In this document: piece by piece, positions 55,910 through 64,000 of the stretch
How positions within the stretch are numbered: the first letter of the stretch is position 1
Layout: the number at the start of each line of letters is the position of its first letter
Assembly (NCBI GenBank): GCA_002386525.1
Contig: DGIS01000018.1
Location: 65,887-129,886 of the forward strand
DNA length: 64,000 nucleotides
Direction: 5' to 3'
DNA from: Sphingobacterium sp. UBA4616
GTDB lineage: Bacteria > Bacteroidota > Bacteroidia > Sphingobacteriales > Sphingobacteriaceae
The notes under the pieces: generated by a model
Database searches by the model: none
Seen by the model: only the letters and a program-made list of their open reading frames with translations
Told to the model about the DNA's origin: nothing
Position numbers and translations under genes: made by a program

Positions 55910-56077
55910 TTAAGCACCCTCTCCGGTAGTAGTACCGTCTGGACCTGCTCCCCAACCGTCGGTTTGTGGTGTTGAACCTGGTTGTGCCTGAGAACCTGCA
56001 GCAATGCCTTGCTCAAGTTCAACTACGTGCTCTTTAATGGACGGAGCTACGTACATTTTTTTTGCGTTCTTATTCAT
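55910..56077 (-). CDS. Small peptide gene with YVAPxI motif, upstream of fimbrillin-like gene
   Basis: 55-codon gene. The product begins MNKNAKKMYVAPSIKEHVVE, continues with LEQGIAAGSQ and then becomes rich in Gly, Thr, Pro and Gln with a single Trp (DGWGAGPDG), ending GEGA. It is not a signal peptide: there is no hydrophobic stretch. The composition and conserved leader-like N-terminus followed by a variable Gly-rich tail recall precursor peptides, but no maturation enzyme is nearby. The gene lies 43 bp upstream of the lipoprotein gene and is probably co-transcribed with it. Function unknown; the coding call rests on the clean frame and the motif shared with 34621-34764. Confidence 0.7.
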   Translation of the reverse strand: MNKNAKKMYVAPSIKEHVVELEQGIAAGSQAQPGSTPQTDGWGAGPDGTTTGEGA

Positions 56078-57378
56078 GATGATATTATTTGGATATTCCG
56101 CACTATTACTAGTGCGGGTTTAAATTTAATGGACAATTTAACCCTGATATCTTCAGAAATGCCTAGGATCTAACGGCTTGCCTTTGCGTATAGGCAATTA
56201 TATTGCTATTGTAGCCTGGGTATTTCTAGTTATTTTTCTGTTTTTTTGGTTTCTAATTTAATTGTTAATACTTTAATTGCTTATATGTTAGTTGTACTTT
56301 TTTGAATCGAATTGTAATATTACGACTTAATATCAACTTGTGCAAAAAAAAATTGTAAACTTTTTATAAATCTCTGTTGATTGTACAATAAAACAACTTT
56401 CTTCATCGTTATGTATGTATCTGTTATTTATGATAAATTATTATTTTAAGGCAATATGTCTTCATTTTTAAACAGATATGGCCAGCTTTCTTTATGCTAA
56501 CTTTCCATTGAACAACTTGTTTTATATTTTGTTTGGTGCTTTATTGATTTATTTTCACCTATTTTTTTTTCTGTAATTAATTTGTTTTAACATTAATGCT
56601 GTTTTAAATGCTTTGAGTCTTTTTTTTCTGTAATTGTAGGCATATATTTCTCGTGTTGATATTTTTAGTGTGTTTTTTATTTTTTCTTGACAAGTATAAA
56701 TACGCGTTTTCAGCACTTAACTTAACTGGGTGGGTTTTTTATTATGTAATAATTGTTATTTAGTTGTTCTTTTATAAAATAATATAATTTTTGATTTAAA
56801 TTTGAATAGTCTATATTCTCTTCTGTGCTGTTTCATTTTAGGAAAAATTGTATTGACAACCAATCTGTTTTTCTTTTTTGCTTATTATTATGCGTGTTAG
56901 AACAATAGTCGTTCTGTGCCATTATACTTTTTGAAATTCACCTTAGATTCGCTGATTTTTGGAGGTTTCGTTACTTTTTTGTTCATTTTACAAGTGTTTA
57001 TCTTTTAAATTATCATGCATATAGGTCTCTATATCCTGGCTAATACAAGTCGTGCAAAATAAGGATGGGGGCGGTGATAGGTTTGCTTGATAGATTAGTT
57101 GGTTAGGAAACAATTTGCGGATATATCTGCATGTCAAAACCAATTTTAACCATTACTTGTTTCTTGCTGTAGCTACACCTTTTGTAGTTTTCTAAATGTA
57201 GTTAGTGATTGCCTGCTTAGGAAGATGTTTCAGGGGGATGTTATATAGCAAATGTACTTGAAATGCGTTTCATGATTTGAAAATGCATTTTTTTGTGTTC
57301 GGGATTTATTTGCTAAATTGCTCCCTATTTCAGCATTACGAAATGGTTGTCAGGCCTTATATGCAGTAAATAATAATT
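56078..57378. other. Long AT-rich non-coding region
   Basis: 1301 bp between divergent genes, strongly T-rich on the plus strand, with stop codons in every frame. I see no TAnnTTTG box on the minus strand, only short imperfect hairpins (e.g. TTGCCT/AGGCAA near 56180) and no repeat family. It is several times longer than the other gaps here, so it may hold an unrecognised RNA, distant regulatory sites or decayed genes. Confidence 0.5.
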
Positions 57379-58209
57379 ATGGAATTTGGAGTTCAGCGGG
57401 TCATTGGTGTAGCGCAGGAGCCTTCGGAGGTAACGGATGCAACAGCAAAAGAAAATTATGTGGTTCTTTTTGTATCAAAGGGCGGTTGTAGTATGCGGAT
57501 TAATAAACAGATTACGGAAATTGAAGAATACTGTTTGGTTTTGATTCCGAGGGGAATAAAAATTGAAGCTAACCCAGATGAGTCGCGACCTTTTCTAATT
57601 ATTTATTTTTCGGAAAGCTTTTTTGCCCGTACAGCGGTTGATACTGCGTTTCTGCGGAACTTCAAATCGTTTAATACAAACGAATATAACTACCATGTGC
57701 TGCGTGTGCCTATGGAATATGCGACCTACTATGAATTTGTGGGTATGCAACTTAAGCTATCCAAGCAGAATTATAATCAGGTGATATATCGCGATTTGGC
57801 TCACAATATTGTTAAGCAAATTGTACTCTTGGCGGCAATATATGCTGAAGACAGACAGTCGGATGAACTGGTGGGACAGAGTGAAGATATTAAGCTCGTA
57901 AGGCGTTTTCAGGAGTTGGTGGAGCAGTATGTAAAAAAAGAAAAACGTGTAGCTTTCTATGCTGAAGAGCTAAATATCGCAACTAAAAAATTAACTAACT
58001 TAACGAAAGAGTTGCTGGGGGCTACGCCAAAAGAACTGATTACCGAAGAGTTGCTTCGAGTGAGTAAAAAGCTGATTACCGAATCATCACTCAGTATTAA
58101 GCAGATTGCTTGGGAACTCGGTTATGCAGACGTTAATAACTTTAGTACATTCTTTTTGAAAGAAACGGCCTTGACGCCAACTGAGTACCGTAAACGTTGG
58201 CATGGATAA
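57379..58209 (+). CDS. AraC-family transcriptional regulator
   Basis: 276 residues. An N-terminal cupin-like sensing domain (~20-110, VVLFVSKGGCSMRINKQITEIEEYC) and a C-terminal AraC DNA-binding domain (~185-276; VAFYAEELNIATKKLTNLTKELLGATPKELI and IKQIAWELGYADVNNFSTFFLKE). It stands between the fimbrillin-like and LruC genes and is the obvious candidate regulator of these surface proteins. Confidence 0.9.
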   Translation: MEFGVQRVIGVAQEPSEVTDATAKENYVVLFVSKGGCSMRINKQITEIEEYCLVLIPRGIKIEANPDESRPFLIIYFSESFFARTAVDTAFLRNFKSFNTNEYNYHVLRVPMEYATYYEFVGMQLKLSKQNYNQVIYRDLAHNIVKQIVLLAAIYAEDRQSDELVGQSEDIKLVRRFQELVEQYVKKEKRVAFYAEELNIATKKLTNLTKELLGATPKELITEELLRVSKKLITESSLSIKQIAWELGYADVNNFSTFFLKETALTPTEYRKRWHG

Positions 58210-58318
58210 TATTCCTAACTTATTATCTTTCTGTTGCTATAACCTAATTTTGTAGTTTGTTATGCGACAGTGTAGTTGAACCGCTACAAGATTTGCAATT
58301 TATACTGGAGTTGCGCAT

Positions 58319-58354
58319 TTTGTCATCTACTCACTAAAATTAGTTATATCTTTG
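58319..58354 (+). promoter_or_regulatory. Candidate promoter of the LruC-domain gene
   Basis: TTTG (58319-58322), a 24-bp spacer and TATCTTTG (58347-58354) fit the Bacteroidota consensus, though the spacer is one base longer than usual. The transcript would have a leader of about 100 nt. Confidence 0.45.
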
Positions 58355-58459
58355 CTTCAAGCAGTTCGGCATTAATAGTATTGTATATAAGCCAAATATT
58401 AAAGTCCTGTTTCGGTCAACCGATAGAGCTGTTTGATATTGATCTATTATTATTTAATT

Positions 58460-60703
58460 ATGTATAACATAAAAAGCTTTAATCTCTTCTTGGTGGGTCT
58501 TGCAGGGATTACGCTCTTCGGGGCAAGTTGTTCAAAAGTGAAAGATTTGTACAACGACACTGCTGCGGCCTCCGATTCTTCATCCTTATTTCCTGGTGGC
58601 GTTAAGGTGCCAACTGATTTTATGTGGAATTCGACACGTGCTGTGGATGTGCGCGTTGCTGTTGACGATAAATTCAGCGGTAAATACTTTTATCGGGTGG
58701 AATTTTTTGATAATGATCCGACGTTGGGTAGTGGGGCGAATCTGCTGGCTGCGGGTCAGGCGAAATTAGGGCAGGATTTTGTTGGTAAGCTCATGATTCC
58801 GACGATTGCGAAATATATCTATTTGAGAGAGACATCTCCATTAGGTATTGCTGCGATCAGTATGATTGAGGTTGGACAGCAAAATGCGATCAATGTGGGT
58901 GGAGTCAGCGCGGGTTCGTCTAGTAAAGCGAGTGTTTTGCGTGGTGCTACGACAAATACTACATTGGTAAGTGGCGGATTAAGAGCGGCAGCGGTGGAAG
59001 CTACACCGGTTGTAGTTCCTTCGGATGCAATCGCGCTATCGGGTAATTCGACAATTTCTGTCGAGTCCAATAAATCGTATGTTGTTAAATCTGGTGTGAC
59101 TTTTACAGGTAGAATCGATGCGAACAATGGTACGAGCAATGTGAAAATTTACGTGCAGGGATCATGGAAAAATACAAGCTTTGAGTTGAACCTTGGAGGT
59201 AATAATGGGCTCTACATTACGCAGGCGGGTTCCATTGACCTAGTTAACGTAACGCAGAATACGGTGGGAGGCTTTGTCAATTATGGCTCGGCTTCACTTT
59301 CCAAAATGGAGACAAAGAATAATACGCTGTATGTCAATTATGGTACGCTTACTGCGGATAAAGCAGATATCACCAATGGTAATTTCACAAACTATGGGGT
59401 GGCTACAATCCAAAATCTGAACAGTACCACAAACGGTACAGTGGTGCGTAATGAGGGAACACTTACTGTACAGAACGCTACCTTGACAAATGCAACTCTG
59501 GAGGCTGTTTGTCATACAGTAATCAATTCATTGACGACTAATGGTGCGACAATTTCGGTGGCTCAAGGCGCTTTATTAAGTTTAGACAAATTAGATGCCG
59601 GTGGTACAAAAATCAATTTGGCTGCAGCTTCTATTTTGGATGTGAAAACTTTGGCTAAATTTAACAGCCAGGCGAGCACCATGACTGGGCCAACTTCGGG
59701 TCAGGCATTGGCCCGTCTTAAAAAGGTTGATGTAAGCAACCAGTGGATGGCCATTACGTATGGTGGTAACCTAGAGGTAGCTTGCTCAGATCATACAGCG
59801 AATGCACAATGGAGCACATATTATGTGATCAATAGTCCAGCTAAATTAGTTCCTTACGATAAGTCTACCGTAGTAATTGCAGGGACTTCTTGTAACGCAG
59901 GTGGTAATAATTCAACTGGCGGCAATCCGACAGACCAAACAGTTACTGAGGTTAATTTGGGTACTTATTCTTATGTGTTCGAAGATAAATGGCCCGCTAA
60001 AGGCGATTATGATATGAATGATTGCGTATTGGATATGAATATCACCAAATTTCAAAATACGGCAAATAAGGTGACAAAAGTGGCCTTAAAAGCGAAATTA
60101 CGTTCGATAGGTGCGTCAATCCGTTTTTCCACTGCTGTGCAGTTGGATGGTATCGCAACAGGAAATGTAAAAAAGGTTACGTATTCCCGTACAGATTTGG
60201 TAGGGAATGCCTTACCTCTTGGAGCAAACGGAACGGAATCCGGCCAAACGTATGCTGTCCTTCCATTATGGGATGATGCGCATAAGGCTTTTGGAGTGTC
60301 AGATACACGCTTTATATCGACTCAATCGGGTCAATATGCGCCGGTGGAGGTCATCGTAACGGTTGAGTTCAATACGCCGATAGATAACTTTACTTATGGG
60401 ACATTAAATACCTTCATTGTAAACTTCAATCAAAACCTTGCTGGCCGAAATGAGGTGCACTTGGTTGGTTATAAAGCAACAGACAAAATCAATAAAAGTT
60501 TGGTCTTGAAGGAGACAGGTAGCCTGTTGTCCGCTACAGATCCATTTAAAACCAAATCGAATGAACCATTTGGTTTGTTGGTGCCAGTCTCTTTTGTATA
60601 CCCATCCGAAGGACAAGCGATTACCGTTGCTTATCCGCTCTTTGAGTCTTGGGCAACAAGTAGTGGTATTCAAAATACAGATTGGTATCTACATAAAAAA
60701 TAA
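58460..60703 (+). CDS. LruC-domain surface lipoprotein
   Basis: 747 residues from the ATG at 58460, which opens a lipoprotein signal (lipobox FGASC, Cys25); the frame extends nine codons upstream without signal character. The middle (~200-400) is a Thr/Asn-rich repetitive stretch with the look of a parallel beta-helix (GNFTNYGVATIQNLNST). The C-terminal ~250 residues are a LruC domain, recognised by FEDKWPAKGDYDMNDCVLDM. Such proteins are exported surface lipoproteins of unknown, probably adhesive or matrix, function. A hairpin terminator follows. Confidence 0.85.
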   Translation: MYNIKSFNLFLVGLAGITLFGASCSKVKDLYNDTAAASDSSSLFPGGVKVPTDFMWNSTRAVDVRVAVDDKFSGKYFYRVEFFDNDPTLGSGANLLAAGQAKLGQDFVGKLMIPTIAKYIYLRETSPLGIAAISMIEVGQQNAINVGGVSAGSSSKASVLRGATTNTTLVSGGLRAAAVEATPVVVPSDAIALSGNSTISVESNKSYVVKSGVTFTGRIDANNGTSNVKIYVQGSWKNTSFELNLGGNNGLYITQAGSIDLVNVTQNTVGGFVNYGSASLSKMETKNNTLYVNYGTLTADKADITNGNFTNYGVATIQNLNSTTNGTVVRNEGTLTVQNATLTNATLEAVCHTVINSLTTNGATISVAQGALLSLDKLDAGGTKINLAAASILDVKTLAKFNSQASTMTGPTSGQALARLKKVDVSNQWMAITYGGNLEVACSDHTANAQWSTYYVINSPAKLVPYDKSTVVIAGTSCNAGGNNSTGGNPTDQTVTEVNLGTYSYVFEDKWPAKGDYDMNDCVLDMNITKFQNTANKVTKVALKAKLRSIGASIRFSTAVQLDGIATGNVKKVTYSRTDLVGNALPLGANGTESGQTYAVLPLWDDAHKAFGVSDTRFISTQSGQYAPVEVIVTVEFNTPIDNFTYGTLNTFIVNFNQNLAGRNEVHLVGYKATDKINKSLVLKETGSLLSATDPFKTKSNEPFGLLVPVSFVYPSEGQAITVAYPLFESWATSSGIQNTDWYLHKK

Positions 60704-60725
60704 TAAAAACACTAACTTCTGCATG

Positions 60726-60763
60726 TACCAGAGCATCCTTTTAAAAAGGTAAATGCTTTGGTA
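60726..60763 (+). terminator. Hairpin terminator after LruC gene
   Basis: 11-bp stem with one G-T pair (TACCAGAGCAT / ATGCTTTGGTA) and an inner CCTTTT/AAAAGG pairing, followed by TTTG. It lies 22 bp after the stop codon. Confidence 0.7.
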
Positions 60764-60818
60764 TTTGTAGTATGTTTATGGTATGCAGTTCCAAAGCAAA
60801 GCTATTAAATCATAAAGA

Positions 60819-61187
60819 TTGATGAAAAAGAAGATTCTAATAATTGATGACAAACCAGCAATTGGTCAATTGATTACACTTTACTTAAATGCAGATTATG
60901 AATTTCGTTTCTTTAGCAATGCGATGGATGCCTACAATTGGCTTAAGGAAGGGAATGTCGTTGACTTAATTTTATCAGATTATACCATGCCAGAAATGAA
61001 TGGATATGATTTGCTACTTATGATCAAGCAAAATGAATTTCTGAAGACTATTCCGGTGATCTTTTTGTCAGGCGAGGATAATTCCAATACCCGTATCAGT
61101 TTGCTTGAAGCTGGGGCTGATGACTTTATCTTAAAACCGTTCAATCCGCTTGAATTAAAGCTTCGGATTAAAAAAGCATTAAAATAA
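60819..61187 (+). CDS. Single-domain response regulator
   Basis: 122-residue receiver with all key residues: D9, D10, phosphoacceptor D53 in LSDYTMPEMNG, Ser/Thr in FLSGED and lysine in LKPFNP. No output domain. It overlaps the sugar-transferase gene by one base (TAATG), so the two are translationally coupled. It probably controls the activity of the polysaccharide machinery by direct contact. Confidence 0.9.
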   Translation: MMKKKILIIDDKPAIGQLITLYLNADYEFRFFSNAMDAYNWLKEGNVVDLILSDYTMPEMNGYDLLLMIKQNEFLKTIPVIFLSGEDNSNTRISLLEAGADDFILKPFNPLELKLRIKKALK

Positions 61188-62383
61188 TGCCTCAATATAG
61201 CGATTATATATACTTTGGTGATAATCTCGAAACTTTTGATTATTTTCATCAACAAGTCCAAGAAATATTGGGCGTTGACTTGAAGTTTTTTGATTCATTC
61301 GAAGCCATGGATATGTATTTTCAAGAACATGAAGGGCAGTTTTTTTCAGTGGTCTTCTATGAAAAAAGCAAAAGCTTAAATAAAGATCTATCGAGGTTGA
61401 CAAAGCTTGTTGAGCATGGAAAAGATACATTACTGATCTTGATTGGAAATGATCTTTCCCGTTTTGAGAAACAATCTTATTTTGATGCTGGTATCACAAA
61501 TACCATTAGTCCACGTGCACATGCGGATGTTTTTGAATCGGTTAGAAAATATATTAAACTTTATTTCGAAGCGACAGCACAGACTGAAAAATTTGAACCC
61601 ACTCATACATCTTTTCCTCAATTAGGAATTCCTTTAGGAAAAAGATTATTTGATATAGCAGTTTCTTCACTTTTAATCCTACTACTTTCACCGATATTGG
61701 TAATTGTTTATCTAGCTGTTAAGATGGAAAGTAAAGGTTCGGCAGTCTATAAGTCGAAACGCATAGGATCCGGTTATTACATGTTTGATTTTTATAAATT
61801 CAGATCCATGTACCCCGATGCTGACAAACGTTTAAAAGAGTATATGGCCCTTAATCAATATTCGGATGTATCATTAAGTATTAATCATAGCCCTTCGGCC
61901 ACTATGATAAGCGATGGTGATGCACAGCTTTTTACAGCAGATGAGTTAAGAGATGTTTTGATTGATGATGAAACTGTCGTAAAAGGCTCAGATGGCACAG
62001 GAAGGCAAAAAAAAGCAGCTTTCTTTAAGCTTGAAAAAGATCCACGTGTGACTAGGGTAGGGCGCATTATCCGTAAATATAGCATTGATGAACTGCCCCA
62101 GTTGTTTAATGTACTTAAAGGAGATATGTCTATTGTAGGAAATAGGCCTTTGCCACTCTATGAAGCAGAGATGCTGACGACAGACGATAGTGTGGAGCGA
62201 TTTATGGCACCAGCCGGAATAACTGGTTTATGGCAGGTGGAGAAGCGTGGCGATAATGGAAGTATGTCTGATCAGGAAAGAATAAAACTGGATATTGACT
62301 ATGCGCAGCAATATTCAGTGTGGATGGATTTGAAGATATTATATAAAACGTTTTCCGCATTTATTCAAAAGGCGGATGTTTAA
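61187..62383 (+). CDS. Degenerate receiver fused to undecaprenyl-phosphate sugar phosphotransferase
   Basis: 398 residues. Residues ~1-130 look like a receiver that has lost its chemistry: Glu59 (VVFYEKS) sits where the phosphoacceptor Asp belongs and the KP lysine is replaced (TISPRA). Residues ~147-398 are a bacterial sugar transferase (WcaJ/PssY type): KRLFDIAVSSLLILLLSPI membrane helix, FDFYKFRSMYPDADKR, and the catalytic region KYSIDELPQLFNVLKGDMSIVG with the Asp-Glu pair. It would load the first sugar-1-phosphate onto undecaprenyl phosphate. An acidic insert lies between the KFRSM and DPRVT motifs (~225-280). Confidence 0.88.
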   Translation: MPQYSDYIYFGDNLETFDYFHQQVQEILGVDLKFFDSFEAMDMYFQEHEGQFFSVVFYEKSKSLNKDLSRLTKLVEHGKDTLLILIGNDLSRFEKQSYFDAGITNTISPRAHADVFESVRKYIKLYFEATAQTEKFEPTHTSFPQLGIPLGKRLFDIAVSSLLILLLSPILVIVYLAVKMESKGSAVYKSKRIGSGYYMFDFYKFRSMYPDADKRLKEYMALNQYSDVSLSINHSPSATMISDGDAQLFTADELRDVLIDDETVVKGSDGTGRQKKAAFFKLEKDPRVTRVGRIIRKYSIDELPQLFNVLKGDMSIVGNRPLPLYEAEMLTTDDSVERFMAPAGITGLWQVEKRGDNGSMSDQERIKLDIDYAQQYSVWMDLKILYKTFSAFIQKADV

Positions 62384-62403
62384 TAACATAAATATTTATT
62401 TTG

Positions 62404-63144
62404 ATGAACTTATTGCTTAAAAAGGCTTTCTTACTGTTAAATTTGCTAACAGTATGCCTATTGCTAAAAGCACAATCTGTAATGGATCCAACAGACATGG
62501 TCGATTTTACAAAGCTGAAATTGCCGCCATTGGAAACACTCTATCAAAATGCCAAACAAAGTCCCGGGGTGGAGATGTATGAGGCAAAAATGGAGGCCCA
62601 GGCGAATCAGTTAATAACCGAAAAGAGAAGTTGGTTAAAATATTTCAGGGTTGGTGGATCTTGGCAGTATGGTAATATCGCAATTAATTCTGCATTCACA
62701 AATGAGTATACCCCATTGTTCTATCAGTCCTCCGGTGTAACACAAAGTTCATATTATGGAACTGCAGGGGTCAATATTCCTTTGGATGACCTGTTCGATC
62801 GAGGTAATAAAATCAAACGGCAGAAGATGGAACAGCGATTTACACAGTTGGAATTGGATAAATGGCTCGATGAGCAAAGAATTCGCATCGTCAATTCTTA
62901 TACTAAAGTAAAAACAGCTCTATCTACTCTCAAGAAAAAAATAGAAGATTACAATATTGCTCTAGCGAATTATAAGATGACTGAAAATGAATTCAAATCG
63001 GGCAATGCAAATATTAGCGATCTGAATACGGCTAAGAAGCTGGAGACAGAAGCGTACGAAATCCTAAAAACCAACGAATCTATTATTACGAATGAAATTC
63101 TTACTTTAGAAATCCTGAGTAAGACAAAAATTATAAGCCAATAG
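62404..63144 (+). CDS. Half-length TolC-like outer-membrane protein
   Basis: 246 residues from the ATG at 62404 (an in-frame TTG lies just upstream). Signal peptide ending LLKAQ, then long amphipathic helices (~45-80, ~140-240) around a strand region (~85-130, YFRVGGSWQYGNIAI), which is one TolC repeat instead of the usual two (TolC proteins are ~450 residues). Placed between the sugar transferase and the Wzz-like gene, it may trimerise or hexamerise into a partial channel, or act as a periplasmic helper. It precedes the next gene by 4 bp. Confidence 0.75.
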   Translation: MNLLLKKAFLLLNLLTVCLLLKAQSVMDPTDMVDFTKLKLPPLETLYQNAKQSPGVEMYEAKMEAQANQLITEKRSWLKYFRVGGSWQYGNIAINSAFTNEYTPLFYQSSGVTQSSYYGTAGVNIPLDDLFDRGNKIKRQKMEQRFTQLELDKWLDEQRIRIVNSYTKVKTALSTLKKKIEDYNIALANYKMTENEFKSGNANISDLNTAKKLETEAYEILKTNESIITNEILTLEILSKTKIISQ

Positions 63145-63148
63145 CATC

Positions 63149-64000
63149 ATGAATATTTTTCATTATATTTTTCGGGCCATTTTCAGAATTAAGTGGTGGC
63201 TATTGATTTTGCCGCTGGGTTTTTCCTTATTAGCGATTTATCTGACCCGTCAAATGGACAGGCAATATAAAACCGACATTACGATCTATACAGGTGTTAT
63301 TTCGAGTTACGGAAGTGATCCTGGTGAATCTAATGCATCACAAGACTGGAATGTCTTAAACAATTCGATTCAGAATATTATCAATACCATCAACTCGAAA
63401 GAAACGATCAAAAGGCTTTCCATGCAGCTATATGCTCGCCTAATGATTCATGGCGATCCCACTAAAGATAATGTATATATTACCGCAAAACATTACAAAG
63501 AACTTGTTGCAATTACGCCGAAAGATGTACAAAAGCTGATTGATAAGCGTTCAGAAGAGAATACGGTAAAAAATCTGGAAAAATATGAGAAAGCAGACCG
63601 CAACAATTTTGTCTATGGTCTTTTCAACTGGAATCATCCTTATTTTAGCTATAACGCTCTTCGCGAAAATATTAAAATCAATAGGGTCGACAATAGCGAT
63701 ATTTTACAGATAAACTATCAGGCAAATGATCCGGGGGTTGCTTTTCAGACACTGGAGATTTTGAGTAAAGTTTTTGCGATAGAATATACCAACTTGCAAT
63801 TTGGTAGCACCAATAATGTCATCCGGTATTTTGAAGCGGAGCTTGAACGTATAGGCCGCGAACTCCGTGGACAGGAAGACTCGCTTACCATGTATAACGT
63901 TGAAAACCGCGTGATCAATTATGACAAACAAACGGAAGCAATTGCTTTGTTGGATAAAGAGTATGAACTACGACATCAGGATGTACTGTTTGTTTATAAC
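63149..64000 (+). CDS. Wzz/GumC-like polysaccharide chain-length protein (partial)
   Basis: 284 codons open to the end of the window. One transmembrane helix (~18-35, WWLLILPLGFSLLAIYL) follows a short cytoplasmic start; then a periplasmic domain with KRLSMQLYARLM and a coiled-coil region near 225-284 (VIRYFEAELERIGRELRGQEDSL). This is the layout of polysaccharide co-polymerases (Wzz, GumC, Wzc N-terminal half). Whether a tyrosine-kinase domain follows cannot be seen. It completes an export module with the preceding TolC-like protein and sugar transferase. Confidence 0.85.
   Translation, partial: MNIFHYIFRAIFRIKWWLLILPLGFSLLAIYLTRQMDRQYKTDITIYTGVISSYGSDPGESNASQDWNVLNNSIQNIINTINSKETIKRLSMQLYARLMIHGDPTKDNVYITAKHYKELVAITPKDVQKLIDKRSEENTVKNLEKYEKADRNNFVYGLFNWNHPYFSYNALRENIKINRVDNSDILQINYQANDPGVAFQTLEILSKVFAIEYTNLQFGSTNNVIRYFEAELERIGRELRGQEDSLTMYNVENRVINYDKQTEAIALLDKEYELRHQDVLFVYN

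Noticed and set aside
56178..56197. Short TTGCCT/AGGCAA hairpin as a regulatory structure
   Set aside because: A 6-bp stem is expected by chance in a region this long.
1..64000. CRISPR array, rRNA, tRNA or riboswitch
   Set aside because: No spaced direct repeats, cloverleaf or conserved RNA core was recognised by eye on either strand; a covariance search could still find a small RNA.

Overview
This 64 kb window is chromosomal DNA of a Bacteroidota bacterium, most likely order Sphingobacteriales (Sphingobacterium or a close relative). The grounds are three SusC/SusD gene sets, a GldL/GldM motor pair, many lipoproteins with Bacteroidota-type lipoboxes, beta-propeller sensor kinases paired with AraC or LuxR regulators, and promoter -7 boxes of the Bacteroidota type TAnnTTTG. 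No rRNA, tRNA, CRISPR array or complete insertion sequence was recognised. The genus is an inference; phylum-level placement is firm.

Layout. 1-24.1 kb is a glycan-utilisation region: the tail of one SusC with its SusD (1-1937, +); a SusC-SusD-lipoprotein operon (8047-2053, -); an Rpn-family nuclease/transposase-like gene (8383-9360); and an arabinoside-type locus made of two GH43 enzymes, a split propeller histidine kinase/AraC response regulator (10778-14721, +) and an operon NHL/TIG lipoprotein-SusC-SusD-DUF1735/DUF4973 lipoprotein-GH43+F5/8C (24081-14810, -). 24.4-33.1 kb is housekeeping-like: a PAS histidine kinase, gldM and gldL without gldK or gldN, an MscS channel, an EEP-family membrane protein, and an overlapping acyltransferase/papain-like protease pair.

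33.0-36.7 kb holds a tyrosine recombinase with all catalytic residues. Just upstream is a 166-bp segment bounded by perfect 19-bp inverted repeats that contains a promoter-like sequence. It is a strong candidate invertible promoter (inverton) poised between the recombinase and a small-peptide/receiver/AraC gene set. 37.0-41.4 kb is a sensor kinase, a stand-alone membrane sensor and a NarL-type regulator.

41.5-53.5 kb is the most unusual part: seven tightly packed same-strand genes encoding a receiver-like protein with Glu at the phosphorylation position, an actin-like protein that looks circularly permuted, a membrane-anchored HEAT-repeat protein, a processive GT2 glycosyltransferase, a TPR/outer-membrane beta-barrel protein, a fusion of a UDP-sulfoquinovose-synthase-like SDR with a class V PLP enzyme, and a DUF4838 lipoprotein. 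I read this as an undescribed exopolysaccharide synthesis and export system with a cytoskeletal component and possibly a sulfonated or amino sugar.

53.9-60.7 kb carries surface lipoproteins (a fimbrillin-like protein with a 55-residue peptide gene in front of it, and a LruC-domain protein) and an AraC regulator beside a 1.3 kb AT-rich non-coding stretch. 60.8-64.0 kb starts a second polysaccharide operon: a receiver, a degenerate receiver fused to a sugar-phosphate transferase, a half-length TolC-like protein and a Wzz/GumC-like chain-length protein that runs off the window.
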